The notes below the pieces were generated by a model. That model worked only from the letters and a program-made list of their open reading frames with translations. It ran no database searches and had not been told where the DNA came from. The position numbers and the translations under genes are program-made. DNA of 64,000 nt, taken from assembly GCA_037439785.1 (NCBI GenBank), contig JBBIVJ010000001.1:168132-232131 (forward strand), given 5' to 3'. Shown piece after piece: positions 41,689 to 49,400 of the stretch; positions within the stretch are counted from its first letter, which is position 1; every line of letters starts with the position of its first letter. The DNA is from DSVZ01 sp037439785. GTDB lineage: Bacteria > Verrucomicrobiota > Verrucomicrobiia > Limisphaerales > J093.

Positions 41689-43131
41689 TCAGGGGTGCGC
41701 CGCGGCGGCCGACCGGGCGCCGGCTGTGGGAGAGACGGGCGGGGAACTGGCGGGGGTGGCCGTCCGGTTCTCCCGCCCCCGCGCCACAAACGTGTCCCGG
41801 AACTTCTCGACTAAGCTCTGCACCGGCCAGGCGCAGGCGTCGCCAAAGGCGCAGATGGTCCGGCCCCCGGGGATGTTGTCCGCGATGTGCCGCAGCAGGT
41901 CGGCGTCCTCGGGCCGGCCCCGGCCGTGGCAGAGGCGGTCCAGGACCTTGGCCATCCAGAGCGAGCCTTCCCGGCAGGGGGTGCACTGGCCGCAGCTTTC
42001 GTGGGCGAAGAACGCGCTGATGTTGGCCAGCGCGGCCACCAGGTCGGTCGAGTCGTCCAGTACGATGATGGCCCCGGAGCCGGACATGCTCCCGGCAGCG
42101 ATGAGCGTGGTGAAATCGTAGGGCAGGTCGAGCACGTCCTTTTCCTGCTCGACCTCGCGGCCGTCGGGTCCCCGCGCCTTGAGCCGGATTTTCTCTCCAG
42201 CCTTGAAGACCTTGGCCGAGACGCCGCCGGGGATGACCGCCAGCAACTGCCGGCCCTCGGGCAGCCCGCCGCCGAAGGCCGGATCGAAGATCAGTTCCCG
42301 CAGCGTGACCTTGCCGACTTCGATCTCGTAGTACCCCGGCCGGCGGACGTGGCCGCTGAGGCAGACGATGCGGGTGCCGGTGTTGTTGGGCGTGCCCAGT
42401 TTGGCGTACTCGGCACCGCCCAGGGCAATCACGTGCTTCACCGCGCACAGGGTCTCGACGTTGTTGACGATGGTCGGGCACAGGTACAACCCCAGCACGG
42501 CAGGAAAGTACGGCGGCTTGATGCGCGGGTAGGGACGCTTGCCCTCGAGCGACTCGATCAGGCCGGTCTCCTCGCCGCAGATGTAGGCCCCGGCGCCGCG
42601 GTGCACGTGGATGTCGAGGTCGTAGCCGCTGCCGAGGATGTTTGGACCCAGAAAGCCGGCGGCGCGGGCCTCGGCCAGGGCGCGGCTCAGGATGCGGGCC
42701 CCCTCGACGAACTCGCCCCGGATGTAGATGAAGGCCAGGTGCACGTCGTTGGCGTAGCTGGCCAGGATCATGCCCTCCAACAACTGGTGAGGGTCCTTGT
42801 ACAGGATTTGCCGGTCCTTGAAGGTGCCCGGCTCGGACTCATCCGCATTGCAGATCAGGTAAATGGGCTTGCCGCTCTTGCGGTCCACCAGCGACCACTT
42901 CAACCCCGTGGAAAAGCCCGCCCCGCCCCGCCCCCGCAGGCCCGAGAGCATGACCTCCTGCCGCAACTGCTCCTGCGGACTGAAGGTCTTGCCGTCGGCC
43001 GTGGTCACCGGCTTCAAGGCCAGGGCCCGACGCAGCACCTCGTAGCCGCCGTGGCGCAGGTAACAGTCCAGGTCTGGCGTGTAGCCGGGCGCGTCCAGGT
43101 GCTGGAGGATGAGTCGGCGTTCTTGCGGCAT
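41689..43131 (-). CDS. nuoF: NADH-quinone oxidoreductase subunit F
   Basis: A 480-residue complex I subunit that oxidises NADH with FMN and a 4Fe-4S cluster. GLRGRGGAGFSTGLKWS is the FMN/NADH glycine loop, NADESEPGTFKDRQIL and GEETGLIESLEGKRPYPR are NADH-site blocks, and ESCGQCTPCREGSLWM binds the 4Fe-4S cluster near the C-terminus. The C-terminal about 35 residues are polar and Ala/Pro-rich. NuoE, which normally precedes NuoF, is absent: tRNA-Gln is upstream instead. ATG at 43131 precedes the core by a short tail; an in-frame longer start would run into the tRNA. Confidence 0.94.
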   Translation of the reverse strand: MPQERRLILQHLDAPGYTPDLDCYLRHGGYEVLRRALALKPVTTADGKTFSPQEQLRQEVMLSGLRGRGGAGFSTGLKWSLVDRKSGKPIYLICNADESEPGTFKDRQILYKDPHQLLEGMILASYANDVHLAFIYIRGEFVEGARILSRALAEARAAGFLGPNILGSGYDLDIHVHRGAGAYICGEETGLIESLEGKRPYPRIKPPYFPAVLGLYLCPTIVNNVETLCAVKHVIALGGAEYAKLGTPNNTGTRIVCLSGHVRRPGYYEIEVGKVTLRELIFDPAFGGGLPEGRQLLAVIPGGVSAKVFKAGEKIRLKARGPDGREVEQEKDVLDLPYDFTTLIAAGSMSGSGAIIVLDDSTDLVAALANISAFFAHESCGQCTPCREGSLWMAKVLDRLCHGRGRPEDADLLRHIADNIPGGRTICAFGDACAWPVQSLVEKFRDTFVARGRENRTATPASSPPVSPTAGARSAAAAHP

Positions 43132-43196
43132 GGCAGTTCCGGCCGCCGGGCGGCCGGGAGGGGTAAGGTAGGGGGCGCGGACCCGCCCGCCAAGGC

Positions 43197-43224
43197 TTGA
43201 CTGGGGGGAGCCTTGGCCTAGGGT
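43197..43224 (+). promoter_or_regulatory. predicted promoter for tRNA-Gln
   Basis: TTGACT (43197-43202), 16-nt spacer, TAGGGT (43219-43224), 14 nt before the mature tRNA at 43239. The arms AAGGCT/AGCCTT around the -35 may form a palindrome. The -10 is weak but in the expected place. Confidence 0.5.
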
Positions 43225-43238
43225 GACGTCGCGCCGCA

Positions 43239-43309
43239 TGCCCGATGGTGTAACGGTAGCACAGCAGACTCTGGATCTGTTTGTCTAGGTTCAAATCCTA
43301 GTCGGGCAG
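43239..43309 (+). tRNA. tRNA-Gln(CTG)
   Basis: Cloverleaf by hand: acceptor TGCCCGA (43239-43245) pairs with TCGGGCA (43302-43308), discriminator G, and CCA is encoded at 43310-43312. Anticodon stem GCAGA/TCTGT with loop CTCTGGA gives anticodon CTG, decoding CAG. The T arm is CTAGG-TTCAAAT-CCTAG. Divergent from nuoF. Confidence 0.93.
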
Positions 43310-43377
43310 CCACCAGCCCCGCCCCGCGGCGCCAAGTTTCTCCGCCCCCTCAGAAGTCGAATACCCAGGGCGATTTG

Positions 43378-43397
43378 CCGCCGGCGTGAGCCGGCGG
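43378..43397. repeat. 8-bp stem hairpin
   Basis: CCGCCGGC, loop GTGA, GCCGGCGG. Lies between tRNA-Gln and the end of the giant gene. Confidence 0.6.
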
Positions 43398-43430
43398 ACA
43401 GGGAAGCAGAGCAGGCTTGCTGAGAAAGCC

Positions 43431-43460
43431 GGGAGGGTCGGAGGGGACGCCGACCCTCCC
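43431..43460 (-). terminator. 11-bp hairpin just past the giant gene
   Basis: GGGAGGGTCGG (43431-43441), 8-nt loop, CCGACCCTCCC (43450-43460), all perfect, 6 nt beyond the giant gene's stop (read leftwards). It may terminate that gene; no T-tract follows. A related word is at 30741-30770. Confidence 0.4.
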
Positions 43461-43466
43461 ACGACC

Positions 43467-46400
43467 TCACGGCACGGTCACCACGCGGTAGAAGCGATTG
43501 CCCGCCTCGACCGGCAGATTTACCACGATGGTGCCCGTGGCATTGGGGTGAGTGGACCGCTGTGTCCAGGCTGACAGGTCGTCGCTTTGCTCAACCGCGT
43601 AGGTAAGGCCGGCGCGGCCGGTGATCCAGAGCTGGAGGCCGGCGGGCACGCGCACCAGCCGGAGTTGGGCGGCTTCGCTGCCCGGCGGCGGCGCCGTCAC
43701 GGGCAGGTAGAGGTTGTCCAGGAACATGGCGTCCAGCCCGCTGGAGAAGTTGCTGTCCTTGACGTAGCGCCAGGTCAGCGTGTGGGTACCCGGCGCGAGG
43801 TTGAACAGGTAGGTCTGCCAGGGCAGCTCGCCGGTCCAGCGTTCGAGGCGGAGGCCGTCCACGTAGAACTCGGCGAAGTCCCAGTTGGCCTCGCAACTGA
43901 CGCGCAGGTCGAAGGCGGCCGCGCCGCCGCGAGATTGCACCGTGAGGCTCAGCACGCTTTCCTGGCCGTCCCCGATCGCGCCGGAGCGGAGGGCATAGCG
44001 CCCGCCGGCGGCCGTGCCGGTCTGCACCTGCCAGGGCTGGACGGAGCCGCTCTGCCAGGGCGGTTGCCGCAGGCTGGTGGCGCTGAAGGGGGGCTCGAAG
44101 GTATAGGTGTAGGCCAGGGGCCGGAACCGGGCGGTGAGGAAGTGGTTCCGGTCCATCAGCAGCAGCAAGGGGTTGGCGGTGGACCGGACCGAGCCCTCCC
44201 AGCCGGCGAAGAAGAAGCCCGGCTCGGGCAGCGCGGTCACCGCCTGGGTCGAGCCGGCCGGGTAGAGGCCTGCCGGCGGGGTCACCAGGCCGCCCACCGG
44301 CGGGGTGATGTTCAGGGCGTAGTTGGCCACGCGATCGTCGTCGAGGATGGTCAGCGTGGCGTTGCTGACGCGGCCCAGGACGGCGCCGCCCCGGGGGTTG
44401 GTCAGCAGCAGGCGCAGGGAGCGGTCCGGCTGGGCGTCGCGGTTGTCGAACACGGGCACCTGGAAGGTTTGGTCGGTCACCCCTTCGGCAAAGATGAGGG
44501 TACCGGCGGCCGCCTGGTAATCCCGGCCGGCCACGGCGGTGGCGTCGGCGGTGGCGTAATCCACCAGCACCACGATGTTGGTCGGCCCGGTGCGGCGGAC
44601 GGCGACGGTGGCGGTGCCTTCGGACTCACGCACGGTCCAGTCGCTTTGGGCGAAGGCCACGGCGCTTTCGTTGTCCACGATGGTCAGGACGGCGTTGAGG
44701 CGGGCGGTGAGCGAGTAGCCGGGCGGCAGGTTGCTCAGGTGCAGGTTCACGGTCAGGTCACCCTCGCCCTGGTCATCGTCGCGGATGCGCACCGGGAAGG
44801 TTTGCGAGCTTTCACCGGGGGCAAACTGGAGGGTGCCGCGCGCGAAGTCGTAGTCCTGGCCGGCCAGGGCGGTGCCGTCGCTGGTGTGGTAATCCACCTG
44901 TGCGGGCTGGGTGAGGTCACCGGCGCGCACGACGGTAATGGTGGCCACGCGGGCGTCCTCGGCCACGGTGTAGGAGGCGGCGCTGAACTGGAGGAGGTTC
45001 AGGCGGAAGCGCTCGTCGCCGTGGAGGCGGGCGATGCGCTGGCGCGGCAGGCCGTCCACCTCGGTGAAGTCGCCACCGATGAGCACGGCCGAGTTGGGCT
45101 GCACCACCAGGGCGAAGACGGTGTCGTTGGCGCCGGTGCCGACGTCAAAGGTCGGGTCGAGCGTGCCATCGGGGTTGAGCCGCGCCACGCGGCCGCGGTC
45201 CACGCCGTCGTACTGGGTGAAGGCGCCGCCGATCAGAATCTTGCCATCCGCAGCCAGGCCCACGGCGTGCACGATCCCGTTGGCGCCGGTGAGCGGGGCA
45301 AAGGTTTCATCCAGGCTGCCATCGGCCAGGAGCCGGGCAATGCCGCCGCGTGGCTGACCGGCAACGCGGCCATATTCGCCGGCGATGAGGATGCGGCCAT
45401 CCGGCTGGAGGGCCAGGGCGCGGACCGGCTTGTCAGGTCCGCCGCCGGTGTTGAAGGAGGCATCCAGGCGCCCGTCCGCCTCGAGGCGGGCCACGTAAGG
45501 CCGAGATTGGTTGCCGGCAGTGGTGAAGGCGCCGGCGACCAGGATGCGGCCATCGGGCTGGACGGTTAGGGCGTACACGTTGCCGTTGAGCTGCGGGGTG
45601 AAGGCGGCGTCCAAGGTGCCGTCGTCCAGCACGCGGGCCAGGCGGGCGCGCGGGGTGTCGTTGAGGCTGTTGAAGTCGCCGCCCACCAGCAGGGTGCCGC
45701 CAGGTTCGGTGGCCAGGGCCCGGACCATGGCATCGGCTCCCGCGCCGCCGGCGAAGCGCGGGTCCGCCGCGCCGTCGGCGTTGAGCCGGGCGAGACGGTT
45801 GCGCGGCTGGGTGTCGAAGAGGGTGAATTCGCCGCCGGTGCCGATGCGGCCGTCGGCCTGGAGGGCGAGGGCGCGGACGGTGTTGTTGAAGCCCTCGCCG
45901 GGGTTGAGGAAGGTGTCGAGGTAGCCGTCGTCGTGGAGGCGGGCGATGCGGTTGAGGGTCACGTGGTCCAGCTCGGTGAAGCGGCCGCCCAGGAGAATGC
46001 GGCCATCCGGCTGGAGGGTGAGGGCCAGGACGGTGTCGTTGGCCCCCTCGCCGGGATTGAATTCGAAGTCCACGCTGCCGGGGGTCTCGTTGTCCACGAT
46101 GATGATGCTGGCGTTGGTCTGCGGCCCGAGGATCACCGTGCCCGGCAACCCCACGGCCACGGCCGGGCGGGCGTTGGTGAGGTGGACTAAGAAGTCCTCG
46201 TTTCCCTCGCCCTGGACGTCGTCGAAGATGCGCAGGGTGATGGTCTGGTTGGTCTCGCCGGGCTGGAGGATGACCACGCCGGTACCATCCGGGGCGCGGA
46301 GGAGGTCGGCACCGTCCAGGTCCAGCGTGCCACGGGCGCTGGCGTAGTCCTGGCCCACGCGGGCGGTACCGTCGCTGGTCTCGAAGTCCACTCGCACGGG

Positions 46401-49400
46401 GTGGATGGCGCTGCCGGTGCGGCGGACCTGGACGGTGAGGGTGCGGGCGTACTCGGGCACGGTGAAGTTGGTGGCGGTCAGTTCGATGGCGCACTCGTCA
46501 TCGAGCACGGTGAGGCTGCCGTTGGTGATGGTGCCGTAGCTGGCGCGGGCGTCGAGGTTGGTCAGGGTGACGGTGATGGTCTTGTTGCCGTCGAATTCGA
46601 CGTCGTCCAGGAGGGTCACCTGGGCCACGGCAGCGGTCTGGCCGGGCTGGAAGACCAGGGCGTAGTTGGTGGCGGTGAAATCCAGACCGTCCAGGGCCGT
46701 CCCGTTGGTGGTGGCGGCCAGTTCCACCTGAAGGAGGTTGGTGATGACGCCGTAGCGGGTCACGGTGAAGGCGGCCGAGGCATCGCTTTCGATGGCCTGC
46801 ACGGCGGGAGTGAGCAGCTCGACCACAGTGTCGTCGTCGAGGATGGTGAGCACGGCCTCGATCTGGCCGCCCAGCGGCACGCCGTCGCTGAGGTTGCGCA
46901 GGGTGAGGTTGACGGTTTTCTCGGGCTCGACCTCCCGGTCGTCGAGCAGTTCCACGAAGAAGGACTTGAAGTCCTCGCCGGCGGCGAAGGTGACCACGCC
47001 GTTGGTGGGCACGAAGTCGGCGGGCGTGGCGGTGCCGGCAGTGGCCTGCCAGGCCACGGTGGCCATGCCGTTGGTGTCGCTGGTGCGGCGCAGGACGATT
47101 TCCGCCGGGCCGGCGCTCTCGAACGCGGCATAGGTGGGGCTGCGAAACTCGACGGTACCGTCGTTGTCCACGATGAGCACGGACACCGGGCCGGCATTGG
47201 TGAGGGTGGCGCCGGGAGCGGCGATCACGCCCAGGCGCACCTCTTCCATGAATTCCTGGATCGGGTCGTCCACGGGGATGATGGGCAGGAGCAGTTCCGT
47301 CTCGCCCGACAGGATGACGACCTCGGGCGGGATGGTTTCGTAGTCGCTGCCGTTGCTGGCGCCGCCGCTGACCGTCAACTGCACCACCTGGTCCCGGGCG
47401 GTCGAGCCCTCGCGGACCAGGCGAACCTGGCCGCGCTGGCGCCCCTGCTCCATCGCAGTGCCGGCGACCAGTTCGAGGCGGACCACGCTCGAGTCGTCAT
47501 CAAGCAGCGTGAGGGTGTGGGAGCGGTAGGCCTCGAGTACGGCGTTGAGCGGCACGGGGGTGATGATGGTGTTGGTGACCAGGACGTTGGTGGTGCCGAT
47601 GGGCTCACCGAGGTCGTTGGTGAGGGTGACTTCATTGGTCACCACCTCGTTGCTGACCAGCGGCGCGGGCTCGACCAGGGTGAAGACAATGGTCTTGTCG
47701 GGCTCGGCATTGGTGTCGTCGAGGATGGGGAAGGCGATGAGCTGGACGCGGTTGCTGATGGCCGGATCGGGCACGTTGGTGAAGAGCAGGCGGCCGGAGA
47801 CGTTGGTGGCGGGGTAGTCCAGGCCGGGCACGGCGGTGCCGCCGGTGATGCGCCAGTCCACGGTCACATCCTCGTTGGGGTTGGCGCTGACGGAGACGGC
47901 CACCAGACCGGTGCGCGAGCCTTCCACCACGGTGGACCCCAGGAAGGTGAAGCCCACGCCGGGCTGGCCGCTGTCGTCGTCGTCAATGGTCACGGCGGCC
48001 TGGAGGGAGGTGCCGACGTTGTAGTTGGTGCCCGGCAGGATTTCGCAGATGACCGTTTCGGTGTCCTCGCGGATGGTGTCGTTGACCGGCGTGACGCGGA
48101 TCACCACCGAGGCGGCGTTGGCCGGGATGCGGCCGGAGGCGGTGATGGGGGCGTAATCGGCCACGGGGCGGGCGGTGCCGCCGACCTTGAGATTGACCAC
48201 CAGTTCGTTGCGCAGGTCGCCCTGCCGGGTGAGTTGGAACTCGCCCGGGGTGTTGGGTTCGGCGGCAGTGGTGGTCACGGCGTGGAGGGTGACGGTGGGC
48301 CAGGCTCCATCCTGTAGAAAGACCGCGGCCACGCCGGGCATGCCCACGTTGTAGAGCGGGCTGTCGGAAAGGATGATCTCGAGCGAGTTGCCGCCGTCGG
48401 TGAGGCCGTTGTTGCGCGGCTGGATGTCCAGGGAGACCGAGGGCTGGCCGGCCGGGATGGTAATGGCGCCGGGGAGGGGGCGAAAGTCCCGGCCACTGAC
48501 AGCGGTGCCGCCGGCCAGGTAGTTGACGCGCAGGTCGCGGGTCAGGTCGCCCACGCGGGTGAAGACCACGGTGGCCAGATCGGTGCCGGTTTCGGAGCCG
48601 ACCGGGTCGGTGGCGGTGACGATGACCGTGGGCAGGTCATTGTCGGCCAGGGTGAACTGGGCCTGGGGGTTGCCGATGCGGTAGGCGGTGCCGGGCTCGA
48701 GGGTGACGATGACCGTTTCGTTGCCCTCGAGGTAGAGATCGGGGATGGCGTAAAGCCGCAAGGGGACCACGGTCACGCCGGCGGGGATGCGGATCAGGTC
48801 CGGCAGCGGCCGGTAATCTTCGCCGTAGGTGGCGGTGCCGGTGAAGGTGAGCCGGACGCTGACCTCGACATTGGTCTGGCCGGAGCGGGTGAGCAGGAAC
48901 AGGCCGGCGTCGCCGCTGTTTTCGCTCAGGGCCCGCCCCACCGCCACCAGGGAGACCACGGGGTTGGTGGCGGGCGCGCCGCGCAACCGCATGGTGGCCT
49001 CGCCGGGCGAGCCGACGATGTACTCGCCGTAGGTCTGGAACCAGGTGTCCTCGCCGTTGAAGTTGATGACCTCCCAGCCGGTGAGCAGGGTGTAGTTGGT
49101 GGCCATGCCGTTGGTCTGGCCGCCCTGGCCGTCATCCAGGTTGGTCTGGTAAACCGCCTCTTTCTGCAGGGCGTACATGACGGCCGCGGAGAGCAGCTTG
49201 TCTTCGCTGGCGTTGGCGTTGGTTGCGGTCTGGATGACCACGTTGGTCAGGAAGACCCCGGTGGGGAAGTCCACCACGTAGAAGGGCACCGTGAGATTCA
49301 CCGGCGCCAGGAGGGTCTGCAGGGGGTTGGTGTGGACGGTGGTGTTGGTCAGGCGGGTGAAGTCGTTACCCTCGCTCGCCGTGCCGGCCAGCGTGAACAC

